Below, one piece after another: positions 18,581 through 27,442 of a stretch of DNA of 64,000 nt. The stretch's first letter is position 1, and every line of letters begins with the position of its first letter. The notes beneath the pieces were generated by a model. The model searched no databases, was not told the origin of the DNA, and saw only the letters and a program-made list of their open reading frames with translations. This DNA is from Limisphaerales bacterium. GTDB taxonomy: Bacteria; Verrucomicrobiota; Verrucomicrobiia; Limisphaerales; UBA1096. The position numbers and the translations under genes are program-made. The DNA lies in the NCBI GenBank assembly GCA_004213515.1, contig SHAK01000007.1, positions 1 through 64,000 of the forward strand, given 5' to 3'.

Positions 18581-19267
18581 TTAAATCTCCGATTCTTCCT
18601 CTGCCTTTAAACCTGTAACCCTTGAAACCCCATCCAGTTCACGAAGTTCAATTAATAAATCTTCAAGTCTTGCTGGATCTCTCAGTAATAATCTATAAGA
18701 AAAATCAACACCAGAGGATCCATCACCTGTCCGCTCACTGACGCATCGAGAACGACGAGAATGGCGCTTAAGAGCTTCGTCAAGCTCACCAATTTCCGGG
18801 ACAGGCCTATGCCAATTAAGGTTTAAAATTGTATCATAACGATGACGTGTTCCAAAAGAAGTCACTCTAACATAAAACATTATTGAGCAAATCATAGCAC
18901 AACCAGCGATAGCAGTAGAAAACTTGAGTGTACCACATGCCATACCAACTACTATCACCGAGAGGATATAGGATGTGTCGAGGGTATCCCTCAAAATATT
19001 CCGAAAACGAACTATTGCAAAAACTGCCATCAATCCAAATGCCGTGACGAGATTGTTTGAAAGTACAAGCATTACCATTGAAACGATAGTGGGAATTACA
19101 ACAAGCGAATTAACAAAAGAACGAGAATAGGACAAACCCGAATGAGTAAACATATAAACCCAAGCTATTGCGTGCCCACAGCAGAATGCCAAAAGTAAAC
19201 CCATGAGCATCATGGGAACGTCAGTAGGTATCGGCGTATAATCGCCCTGTAAAAACCAATGATCCAT
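18581..19267 (-). CDS. DUF4956-family membrane protein
   Basis: A 228-residue protein with four or five membrane helices in the first 150 residues (LLLAFCCGHAIAWVYMF, SLVVIPTIVSMVMLVL, AFGLMAVFAIVRFRN, YILSVIVVGMACG, AIAGCAMICSIMFYV) and a soluble C-terminal domain of about 75 residues with an ACT-like strand pattern. The FAIVRFRN(I) motif is characteristic of DUF4956. Family function is not established; it repeatedly occurs beside VTC-domain and CotH genes. Here it lies 4 bases after the VTC gene and one base before hlyD, so the three are almost certainly cotranscribed. Confidence 0.85.
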   Translation of the reverse strand: MDHWFLQGDYTPIPTDVPMMLMGLLLAFCCGHAIAWVYMFTHSGLSYSRSFVNSLVVIPTIVSMVMLVLSNNLVTAFGLMAVFAIVRFRNILRDTLDTSYILSVIVVGMACGTLKFSTAIAGCAMICSIMFYVRVTSFGTRHRYDTILNLNWHRPVPEIGELDEALKRHSRRSRCVSERTGDGSSGVDFSYRLLLRDPARLEDLLIELRELDGVSRVTGLKAEEESEI

Positions 19268-19271
19268 ATTA

Positions 19272-20069
19272 TTAATTTTTAACTATTTCTCCATCCATAG
19301 AAACAGGATATCCATTTGCATCGAGACTCATCCGTACTTTGCTCTCACCTATCAATGTGACACCATCAACATATTTTGCAGCCCCACATTGTGCCAACCC
19401 AAATATACGAACCAACTCACGAAACCAGTCAGGATATCGGTTGGTAAACTTTAATTCGAGCACGATATTATTACCAAACACATAATTTGGATTATTAATT
19501 CCCGTAATCATACGATATGTGGGCTCAACTTCAATTCGGGTTTCTCTATCCATTGTGACTCGAACAGAATTATCACCGGAACTAATCCATGCCTCACGAT
19601 AATAAGCAACATGAGCTTTAGGCGATGCGTTGAGCTCTTTCATATGATGAATAAATTGTTCAATGGCTGCTCGATGACCAGGGTCATCACTTGCCATATG
19701 CTCTGGCAGTGGTAATTGACCTGAAACAACTTGATCCAACGCTTCACGCTTAATACCACCACGCTGCTTCGAGATCGTGTTATCCGTGCGACGCTTTATT
19801 TCAAAAAAAACAGGGGCTTTAGGTCGATCTTCATAAAAGCGAATTCTAAGTTTGTACCTATTTTTATCTCCGTTAATTGTGGTCTGATAAAGCCTCATAT
19901 CTGGAGAATCAAGGTAAAGGCTATGCACCGGATAAGATAAATTCGGCTGAGTCGCACCAAACGAATCAATTTCAAGATAAGAGGATACAAAATCACGAAC
20001 CGCTAAAGCCACATCCTCTCGAATAATGTACTTGTGCTCGTAACGTTGTCTTTGAAGATTATCCGCCAA
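19272..20069 (-). CDS. VTC-domain protein, polyphosphate-polymerase-like
   Basis: A 265-residue single-domain protein resembling the catalytic tunnel of yeast Vtc4, which makes polyphosphate from ATP. Basic and acidic positions expected to line the tunnel are present: R10-Y-E-H-K13, R75-x-R77 (KLRIRFYE), E90-x-K92 (FFEIKRR), K101 (ISKQRGG), R158 (YYREAW), E205-x-K207 (VLELKF). I chose TTG at 20069 because AAGAGG sits five bases upstream; a TTG at 20114 would add 15 basic residues. There are no SPX or membrane domains, so membrane attachment probably comes from the DUF4956 protein encoded next. Polyphosphate synthesis is inferred from the family. Confidence 0.85.
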   Translation of the reverse strand: MADNLQRQRYEHKYIIREDVALAVRDFVSSYLEIDSFGATQPNLSYPVHSLYLDSPDMRLYQTTINGDKNRYKLRIRFYEDRPKAPVFFEIKRRTDNTISKQRGGIKREALDQVVSGQLPLPEHMASDDPGHRAAIEQFIHHMKELNASPKAHVAYYREAWISSGDNSVRVTMDRETRIEVEPTYRMITGINNPNYVFGNNIVLELKFTNRYPDWFRELVRIFGLAQCGAAKYVDGVTLIGESKVRMSLDANGYPVSMDGEIVKN

Positions 20070-20150
20070 TTTTACCTCTTTTGTTTTTAAATTATACCGA
20101 TTTTTTCTCAGCAAAAACCGGCGAGCTGGAAAATCTAATGCTTAATACGT

Positions 20151-20174
20151 GATTGTCACGAAAAAGTTACAATC
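20151..20174 (-). promoter_or_regulatory. Inverted repeat upstream of the VTC operon
   Basis: GATTGTCAC and GTTACAATC form a 9-bp inverted repeat with one mismatch around a 6-base spacer, about 80 bases upstream of the chosen VTC start. A second palindrome, CGTGA-TTG-TCACG (20148-20160), overlaps it, and TATTAA on the minus strand directly after could be a -10 box. It looks like an operator. It is not a recognisable Pho box. Confidence 0.45.
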
Positions 20175-20225
20175 TTAAACGATTTCAATTAGTGGACAGT
20201 AATCGTGAAATAAATAAATAAATAT

Positions 20226-21386
20226 TCATTTTTTTTCGCTTTTTAAACGTAATTGACCACAAGCCGCGTCTATATCTTTTCCTTTTTCCATACGAACTGT
20301 GACTCGAACTCCATTATGATGTAGACTATCTCGAAATTCTGCCACGGTTTTATCGCTTGGTCGCTTCCACTCAAGTCCACCTACAGGGTTGTACGGAATT
20401 AGATTCACCTTACACTGTAAACGTTTTGCAAAACCAACCAATGCATCAACCTGCTCTAAGCCGGTATTAACTTGATCGATGAGAATATACTCTACCCAGA
20501 TCATTCGCCCTTTAGCTTTCTGGTAAGCTTCGCATGCATCAATCAATTGGGCTAAAGGGTACTTGCGATTCACTGGCATAATTTGACTTCGAACTTCGTC
20601 AGTTGCACCGTGTAATGATATAGCTAAGTGGTACTGTTGAGGCTCTTCTGCAAGCCTTCGAATCTCGGGCACTAAACCACTGGTAGAAACTGTAATTTTT
20701 CTCGCACCAATATTAAGACCCCAAGGAGCATTCAAAATTTTTAACGCCTTAGTCAAATTTAAGTAATTAGCTAGAGGTTCTCCCATCCCCATAATTACAA
20801 GATTATTTACAAGAGTCTGCCCGTTGGACACTTCATGTTCAGCATATTCGTTACTCTCTTGCAATTGATTAAGCTTCCATCGCTCAACAGATAAAACCTG
20901 ATCTACTATCTCAAATACCTCAAGATTACGCCGATATCCCATAATACCGCTGGCACAAAATTTACAACCATAAGCACAGCCAACTTGAGTAGAGACACAC
21001 AAAGTATGACGATCACTTCGTTTACCATCCTGACCTACAGAAGCCGGAATAAGAACACTTTCTATAAACTCTCCATCATTCAAACGCCATAGAAACTTCA
21101 CAGTACCGTCTTTTGAAACTTGCTCTTGAGCACAGTCCAAAGATTGCATCTTAAAAGACTTAAGTAATTGAGCTCGTAATTCCTGCGAAAGATCAGTCAT
21201 CTCATCAAAAGAACGAACTCTTTTCTTGTAGATCCAATCAAGTAATTGTTTAGATCGATATTTTTTATACCCCCAACTAGTCAAAATCTCGTACACCTCT
21301 TCATCCGTTAATGACCTTAAATCACTCAACTCAGAGGCAATTAAATGTTTACTCTTCCCGCTATTTATTTCGTCCTGAGCAATCAT
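20226..21386 (-). CDS. rlmN: 23S rRNA / tRNA adenine C2-methyltransferase RlmN
   Basis: A 386-residue radical-SAM methyltransferase that makes m2A2503 in 23S rRNA and m2A37 in some tRNAs. The cluster motif is C137-AYG-C141-KF-C144, followed by the GMGEP SAM-binding segment, and the C-terminal catalytic Cys is in AACGQL near residue 379. Length is typical. Its ATG overlaps the glgP stop (ATGA), so translation is coupled to glycogen phosphorylase, an unusual pairing. A 156-base stretch separates it from the chosen VTC start. Confidence 0.96.
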   Translation of the reverse strand: MIAQDEINSGKSKHLIASELSDLRSLTDEEVYEILTSWGYKKYRSKQLLDWIYKKRVRSFDEMTDLSQELRAQLLKSFKMQSLDCAQEQVSKDGTVKFLWRLNDGEFIESVLIPASVGQDGKRSDRHTLCVSTQVGCAYGCKFCASGIMGYRRNLEVFEIVDQVLSVERWKLNQLQESNEYAEHEVSNGQTLVNNLVIMGMGEPLANYLNLTKALKILNAPWGLNIGARKITVSTSGLVPEIRRLAEEPQQYHLAISLHGATDEVRSQIMPVNRKYPLAQLIDACEAYQKAKGRMIWVEYILIDQVNTGLEQVDALVGFAKRLQCKVNLIPYNPVGGLEWKRPSDKTVAEFRDSLHHNGVRVTVRMEKGKDIDAACGQLRLKSEKK

Positions 21387-23512
21387 TTATTTAAATAATA
21401 TATTTTAGTGTAATCACGCACCATACGTGTTGTGTCATATTTAACAGCTAAGGTTGCCATACTTCTGCGAATTTTCGCTATCCAAGCACGAGGTATACCA
21501 TTTACGTCACGGTCGTAAAAACAAGGAATAACCTCATTACAAAGCACATTATAAAGGTTTTCGCTGTCTATGCGATCTTGCTCTTCTGTATCCTCAAGAT
21601 TCGTATCACTTCCAATTGAAAAACCATTAGTACCGTCAAAACCCTCTCTCCACCAACCGTCGAGTATACTCATATTCAAACAGCCGTGAACTGTTGTTTT
21701 CATTCCACTAGTACCTGAAGCTTCAAGCGGTCGCCTTGGATTATTAAGCCAAACATCACATCCAGAGACCATCTGCCTTGCCACATGTACATCATAATTT
21801 TCTAGAAATACCAAGTGACTTTTTAAATCAGAGTTTTTACTTAAATGAATAATTTTTTGAATTAACTTTTTACCTTCATCATCTCTGGGGTGCGCTTTAC
21901 CAGCAAAAATAAATTGCACGGGTTGATTTATGTTTTTAACTATACGCACAAGACTTTCGAAATGGTCAAATATTAATGGCGCTCGCTTATAAGTTGCAAA
22001 TCTACGAGCAAATCCAATGGTTAAAGCATCAGGATTCAAAAGATGATCAAAAGAAATAAAATCGTTTCCTTTCTTATCATGCACATGCAATTTACGACGC
22101 GAAAATTCTATTAACTCGCGTCTCAGCCGATAGCGAAGTGACCATATTTCCTCATCAGTTATAAAAGAAGTATCTTCAGCCAAAGCCCAAAACTCAGGTT
22201 TTACAAATTCTTTTGACCAATCAGAATTCGAACTAACTCGCTCGAGCTTATGCCTCCAATATTTCCGCGCAGTCCCTTTCATCCATCCAATTAAATGGAT
22301 TCCGTTAGTTATATGACCAATCGGAACTTCACTTGCTAAATTATTGGGGTAAAGACTTGACCACATCTCACGACTAACTACTCCGTGTAATTCGCTAACA
22401 CCATTGGCCGCTCGAGATCCCTTTAAAGCTAGAACTGTCATACAAAAGTCCTCATTAGAATCTGAAGGATCTACCCGACCAAGTGCTAGCAGTTCATCAG
22501 CTCTCACTTTGAGTTGATCACAAAAATGTCGAGCAGCCGAATCCATTAGTGCTGGACTAAAACGATCGTGCCCAGCAGGCACTGGTGTATGAGTAGTAAA
22601 CAAACATTGACTCTTAACCTTCAAAAAAGCCTCATTAAAACCATCACCAATTTCAATTCGCTCTTTCATTAACTCCAAAACAAGAAAAGCAGCATGCCCT
22701 TCATTCATGTGGAATAATGACGGCATAATCCCTAGTTTGCGCAACAAACGCACTCCTCCGACGCCTAACAAAATTTCCTGCATTATTCGCGTTGAGTTAT
22801 CGCCACCATAAACACTTTTAGTAAGATCACGGAAATGCGGCTTGTTAGCTTCCAAATTAGCATCAATCAAATACACTGAACATCTACCGACATTAACTTT
22901 CCAAACACAAAATTGAACTGACTCATTAGCAATTTCCACCTCACAAAAAACAGGATTACCCTCAACATCCAATAAAGGATCAAGAGGAAGGTTAATTGGA
23001 TCCAACAAACTGTAATATTCTGTTTGCCAATTGTCTTTATTGATCGACTGCTGAAAATACCCTTCACGATAAAAAAGACTTATACCCACAAAACCCAGTC
23101 CTAAATCACTAGCTGATTTCGTATGATCTCCAGCTAGCATTCCCAAGCCTCCAGCAGCAATAGGTAAAGTTTCATGAAAACCAAACTCGGCACTAAAATA
23201 TGCCACAGGATTATCTGCTAAATCTTTTGCATTAGAAGCCGCCCATGTATCACTGTCTTTTAAATAGTCTTCAAACTGAGAAAGTACTGATTCAACTAGA
23301 TCACTAAACTCATTATCCAACATTCTAGCATGTAATTCCTCATTAGATAATTCACGCATTACTGCCACGGCATTATGATAAAGATTCTGCCACGCCCGCG
23401 GTGATAAACTTTCAAAAAGATCCTGCGCATCTTGGTTCCAAGTCCACCAAAGATTTCGAGCCAAACTATTTAGTCTAACAATATTTTTTTCGATACGATT
23501 CATGAAACTCAA
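21383..23512 (-). CDS. glgP: Alpha-glucan (glycogen) phosphorylase
   Basis: A 709-residue GT35 phosphorylase of the shorter bacterial/archaeal type with an N-terminal DUF3417 segment (NIVRLNSLARNLWWTWNQDAQDLFE). It releases glucose-1-phosphate from alpha-1,4-glucan. Landmarks are GGLGMLAGDH, HMNEGHAAFL, FAGKAHPRDD and the PLP-lysine region EASGTSGMKTTVHG. It is first in a minus-strand group with rlmN. No other glycogen gene lies in the window. Maltodextrin is an alternative substrate. Confidence 0.95.
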   Translation of the reverse strand: MSFMNRIEKNIVRLNSLARNLWWTWNQDAQDLFESLSPRAWQNLYHNAVAVMRELSNEELHARMLDNEFSDLVESVLSQFEDYLKDSDTWAASNAKDLADNPVAYFSAEFGFHETLPIAAGGLGMLAGDHTKSASDLGLGFVGISLFYREGYFQQSINKDNWQTEYYSLLDPINLPLDPLLDVEGNPVFCEVEIANESVQFCVWKVNVGRCSVYLIDANLEANKPHFRDLTKSVYGGDNSTRIMQEILLGVGGVRLLRKLGIMPSLFHMNEGHAAFLVLELMKERIEIGDGFNEAFLKVKSQCLFTTHTPVPAGHDRFSPALMDSAARHFCDQLKVRADELLALGRVDPSDSNEDFCMTVLALKGSRAANGVSELHGVVSREMWSSLYPNNLASEVPIGHITNGIHLIGWMKGTARKYWRHKLERVSSNSDWSKEFVKPEFWALAEDTSFITDEEIWSLRYRLRRELIEFSRRKLHVHDKKGNDFISFDHLLNPDALTIGFARRFATYKRAPLIFDHFESLVRIVKNINQPVQFIFAGKAHPRDDEGKKLIQKIIHLSKNSDLKSHLVFLENYDVHVARQMVSGCDVWLNNPRRPLEASGTSGMKTTVHGCLNMSILDGWWREGFDGTNGFSIGSDTNLEDTEEQDRIDSENLYNVLCNEVIPCFYDRDVNGIPRAWIAKIRRSMATLAVKYDTTRMVRDYTKIYYLNK

Positions 23513-23699
23513 CAGTTAATTTAAACTAAAATTCTATTTTACTAATTAAAAAACGCGATACTCATATACCTTATACTACGCAAGAAACTCTAAAAACCAC
23601 AACGTTCCTATCAAAAATTTTATTGAATGCCTATTATTCAATTCAATTATTAAGTAATAAGGCAAGTTTATCCTTCAAATAGAAGCTTTCAAATGGTAG

Positions 23700-25208
23700 A
23701 TGCCAAGTGGCATGCAACATAAACCTTTTTTGTTTTTAGTTTTTTTAATTATTGCAGCACTGAGTCAAACATCTGCCCAATCAAAGAATCGTCCTAATAT
23801 ACTTTTCATGATGTCTGATGACCATGCTTTAGAGGGTATAGGCGCCTATGGATCTTGGTTAAAAGATTACTGCCACACACCATCTATAGATCAACTAGCA
23901 TTCGAAGGGATGCGCTTTAGCAACGTATGTTGTAACAATTCAATTTGCTCTCCAAGCCGTGCAAGCATTATCAGCGGACAATACTCACATGTTACAGGAG
24001 CTCTAAACCTCGGCTGCGAACTAAAACCTAATGCTCCAAGCTACATTCGCCAATTAACCAATTCTGGTTATCAGACTTGTGTTGTAGGTAAGTGGCATAT
24101 GAAGCAGTTCCCAAGAGGTACAAGTGACTTTGCTGTAACTGTTGGTCAAGGGAGTTATTTTAATCCTACTCTCCACCGACCATCAGGTAACAAAGAAAAA
24201 TATCAAGGCTACTACGCCGACCGATACACAGATTGGGCGCTCAAGTGGCTAGATAAACGGGACAAAAAAAACCCTTTCTACCTTAGTCTGCATTTTAAGG
24301 GCCCCCACGAATATTTCGAATATCCCAAGCGATGGGCCAAACTACACGATAGTGTTAATATACCTGAACCACCTAGTTTACATGAGGACATAACCAAGAC
24401 TAGTCCATTACTCAAAGGTAAACACTATTCAGTTTTATACGACGATGAGGGCCCAAAAAGTTTCTACCTCGTTTACGAGGACTACCTTAAACAACATTCC
24501 AATAACCCAAAAGAGCGTCGTTCAATTGCCTATCAGCATATGATAAAAAAATATCTTCGTTGTGTGGCAGCTATTGATGACAATGTTAAGCGAGTAGTCG
24601 AGTATCTAAGGAAAGAAGGCATATTAGATAACACTTTAATTATTTATACTAGCGATCAAGGCTACTGGCTAGGTCAGCATAATATGCATGATAAAAGGCT
24701 TATACTTGAAGAATCACTCAAGATGCCATTAATCGTCCGTTATCCAAAGGAGATTAAAGCTGGAAGTATTAGCACAAAATTAGGCATGAACATAGACTTC
24801 GGCCCGACCATTCTCGACTATGCTAATGCCTCTATCCCAAGTGTGATGCAGGGCGTAAGTCTACGCCCCCTTTTAAAAGGAAAATCTCCAGTCAACTGGA
24901 GGTCATCTATTTTTTACGCTTATTATAATAGATCTCCTAAACATTGGGGGATTCGTACCGAACGTTACAAATTAATCCGCTTTCCTGACACGGAAGCAGT
25001 GGAATTTTATGATTTACAAGAAGACCCAAGTGAAATGTACAACTTGGGATCAGAATCCGGTTATAAAAAGCAAATTACCAGTACGCAAAAACAACTCAGT
25101 AGTCTAATGACCGAAATCGGAATTACTCGTGATTTCCTAATTAATAAAATGGGAGACAATACAAAACTACCTCCGCGCACACACAAAAAACGAGTTAAGA
25201 AAAATTAA
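23700..25208 (+). CDS. Secreted sulfatase (formylglycine type, S1)
   Basis: A 502-residue family S1 sulfatase with a signal peptide (about 1-26, ending SAQ). Metal ligands D40-D41 (MMSDDH), the C83-S-P-S-R87 motif whose Cys is converted to formylglycine, GKWHMK, and TSDQGYWLGQH are in the expected order. It should hydrolyse sulfate esters on extracellular or periplasmic glycans; subfamily and substrate are not evident. ATG 23700 and ATG 23712 are both possible starts. It converges with the esterase gene, 16 bases apart. No maturase (FGE or anSME) is encoded in the window. Confidence 0.92.
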   Translation: MPSGMQHKPFLFLVFLIIAALSQTSAQSKNRPNILFMMSDDHALEGIGAYGSWLKDYCHTPSIDQLAFEGMRFSNVCCNNSICSPSRASIISGQYSHVTGALNLGCELKPNAPSYIRQLTNSGYQTCVVGKWHMKQFPRGTSDFAVTVGQGSYFNPTLHRPSGNKEKYQGYYADRYTDWALKWLDKRDKKNPFYLSLHFKGPHEYFEYPKRWAKLHDSVNIPEPPSLHEDITKTSPLLKGKHYSVLYDDEGPKSFYLVYEDYLKQHSNNPKERRSIAYQHMIKKYLRCVAAIDDNVKRVVEYLRKEGILDNTLIIYTSDQGYWLGQHNMHDKRLILEESLKMPLIVRYPKEIKAGSISTKLGMNIDFGPTILDYANASIPSVMQGVSLRPLLKGKSPVNWRSSIFYAYYNRSPKHWGIRTERYKLIRFPDTEAVEFYDLQEDPSEMYNLGSESGYKKQITSTQKQLSSLMTEIGITRDFLINKMGDNTKLPPRTHKKRVKKN

Positions 25209-25224
25209 CAAATTTTGGTATAGA

Positions 25225-27396
25225 TTAACGAATCGAATTGGCCCAGTTTATAAATTGTCTTTGCTGATCAACCTGAAAGCGATTGGGGCCATCTGGACTT
25301 ATCCAAGTAAGCGCAGCATCTGCTTTTTTTGGATTATTTAAACGAACTTGATTAATTGCTTTTTTGATTGCGTCATGATCAGCAAAACGATCACGCTTTG
25401 GCGTAACAATAAGGCACGGTTTAGGAAGTATCTCCGCAATCAAATCTTTATAATCAAATGGCAATTCAGCCTCTCGATCATCAAACCAACCAAGCTTAGG
25501 CTGTAAGGCATGTAAATTCCAAAGCCGTTGATTTCCTCCCGTGGCTATTTCTTTAGATGTATCCCGCAATGGAGTCCATCCACTAAAACATGCCATTCCA
25601 GCAATACGATCATCCAAGACGCCAGTATACATTGCGGCAATCGAACCAGTTGAATATCCAAGTAAAAAAACACGATTCTTGTCAAAAAATGGAACTACAG
25701 ATTTTGATTTACCTTTGCCATCAAGGACAAAACTCACCGCATCACGAGCATCCATAACCATTCGACCTAACTTGGACCAACGAGGATAGTTAGTATAAAA
25801 ATCACGGCCTTCAAGTAACCTTAAACCAAAACCGCATTGATCATAAGCAATTACCGCAAACCCATTTTCCGCCAAACGATGATACAGAGTTGTTCCCTGT
25901 ACCCCGTAGCCTTCGTTGTAGCCACTGTGATATGATAGAGGATGAAGCCATATTACTACTGGCAACTTCCCTGTTAGACCTTTCTTAAAATACAAATTCC
26001 CCCTTACATTTAAACCAAATTGTATTGGCACTCGGCTTATTCCTTTGGGGGACCAACGATCATGAGTCATCAGCTTTGACTCAGCCTCTGTTAAAAACTT
26101 GGGTTTATTAGGAACGATTATTTCCTCTAGCACTTGCCCAAACGACCATAGGACTTTATCGCGAATACTTGATTTATGATTAATTAATCTGTCAATCTGC
26201 TTCTGATTAGCATTCCAATCATGCCAATTAAAATCGTGAATTAATTTTTCCGAAAATTCATTAGGACGAGCCAAACGGCGCCCAAAAGATATATCAATCC
26301 AATCTAAATTTCGCTGGCGATCTGAAAAACTAATTTGCTCTGGAGGTAATCCTGAAGAGTGCCCTCCAGCCCGATAATCGATTCGCAGATTTTTACCTGA
26401 ATCAAGAAGTTGATAAACCGAGCGGCCTTCAATGTAAGCTTTTTCTACAGCAAAGGTTGGCTCTGAACCATCGTTATGCCCGGTGTGAATAAGACAAGCA
26501 CGAGGAGCGATAAGGGCATACCAACCATGAGCATCAATCGGCAGTTCATTTTCTCTTCCAACGAATTGACGCAACGACGGTAGAAACCATTCATTCGGAA
26601 AATCAGCCGGTGTCTCAGCATAAGTATTACGACTTGTTAATCGATACGGGCTTGAAGCTGGTGAACCAGGGCTTCGAGCTACAATACAAGTTATACGCTC
26701 GTCAAATGCCCCAGCTATCATCGCCTGTTTTCCATAACGAGAGAATCCAATGATAGCGATCTGCCGTGGTATAATTTGAATAATTGATGACCCGCTAAGC
26801 AAATAATCAATACAACGACTAGCAATCCATGCCTTAGTGCTAATTTCCGTCCAAGTCGCTTCAGGATACTCTCTACGCACAGTCTCCCAAACATTATCAT
26901 AACCTGCATAGCCCTCTTCTCTGTGATGGCTATCGATACCAGGAAACAAACAGACAGCATAACCTCTCTTGAGCGCATCCTCCGCCCAATAGCGTTGATA
27001 AAATCGAGGTGCAGTCAATAATAATGGGAAGGAACCCTTTTCTTTTGGTGTCCAAAGTGCCATTTCGAACGCCACTTGATTGGGAGTATTAAGTACAATT
27101 CTTATACGACGACGAACCGAACTATCTTTAAAAGTTTTTTCAGATATCACTTCAGCTGAAATAATCTTCGGAGTAATCGCTGGATAGCTTCCAACAAAAT
27201 ACTGAATTAGCAATGAGCGAATTTCATCTCGGCGCTCTGGCCATTCCAATTTGGAATCAACACTTCGTCCATCGGTAAATTCAAGTAAAGGGGGCAACTC
27301 AGAGCGAAACTGGATTTGCCCTATCAATTTAGAAAAATGAAGAAAAAAGAAAGAGGCTACAACAAGCCTAATGGTAATATTAAGGGTTGTATTCAA
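25225..27396 (-). CDS. Secreted tandem alpha/beta-hydrolase, CE15-like N-domain
   Basis: A 723-residue exported protein with two alpha/beta-hydrolase domains. Domain 1 (about 50-380) resembles CE15 glucuronoyl esterases: nucleophile motif GFSRYGK (Ser219) with GCSRxGK-like spacing, AGAFDERI, and His346 in GGHSSG. Domain 2 (about 455-723) has GYSTGS (Ser582) and an Asp in PKRDRFADHD, but the expected C-terminal catalytic His is not where I look for it (SPDGPNRF), so it may be inactive or use another His. The start is TTG at 27396 with a hydrophobic signal after it. It probably cleaves uronate or acetyl esters, working beside the neighbouring sulfatases. Confidence 0.8.
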   Translation of the reverse strand: MNTTLNITIRLVVASFFFLHFSKLIGQIQFRSELPPLLEFTDGRSVDSKLEWPERRDEIRSLLIQYFVGSYPAITPKIISAEVISEKTFKDSSVRRRIRIVLNTPNQVAFEMALWTPKEKGSFPLLLTAPRFYQRYWAEDALKRGYAVCLFPGIDSHHREEGYAGYDNVWETVRREYPEATWTEISTKAWIASRCIDYLLSGSSIIQIIPRQIAIIGFSRYGKQAMIAGAFDERITCIVARSPGSPASSPYRLTSRNTYAETPADFPNEWFLPSLRQFVGRENELPIDAHGWYALIAPRACLIHTGHNDGSEPTFAVEKAYIEGRSVYQLLDSGKNLRIDYRAGGHSSGLPPEQISFSDRQRNLDWIDISFGRRLARPNEFSEKLIHDFNWHDWNANQKQIDRLINHKSSIRDKVLWSFGQVLEEIIVPNKPKFLTEAESKLMTHDRWSPKGISRVPIQFGLNVRGNLYFKKGLTGKLPVVIWLHPLSYHSGYNEGYGVQGTTLYHRLAENGFAVIAYDQCGFGLRLLEGRDFYTNYPRWSKLGRMVMDARDAVSFVLDGKGKSKSVVPFFDKNRVFLLGYSTGSIAAMYTGVLDDRIAGMACFSGWTPLRDTSKEIATGGNQRLWNLHALQPKLGWFDDREAELPFDYKDLIAEILPKPCLIVTPKRDRFADHDAIKKAINQVRLNNPKKADAALTWISPDGPNRFQVDQQRQFINWANSIR

Positions 27397-27442
27397 GAAA
27401 GACTGCTAACACCTATGACACACTACGACAAGTGCTTGATAA

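Noticed and set aside
23622..23642. ATTGAAT...ATTCAAT inverted repeat before a sulfatase
   Set aside because: All but two pairs are A/T and no T tract or promoter relation is clear; it could arise by chance in AT-rich DNA.
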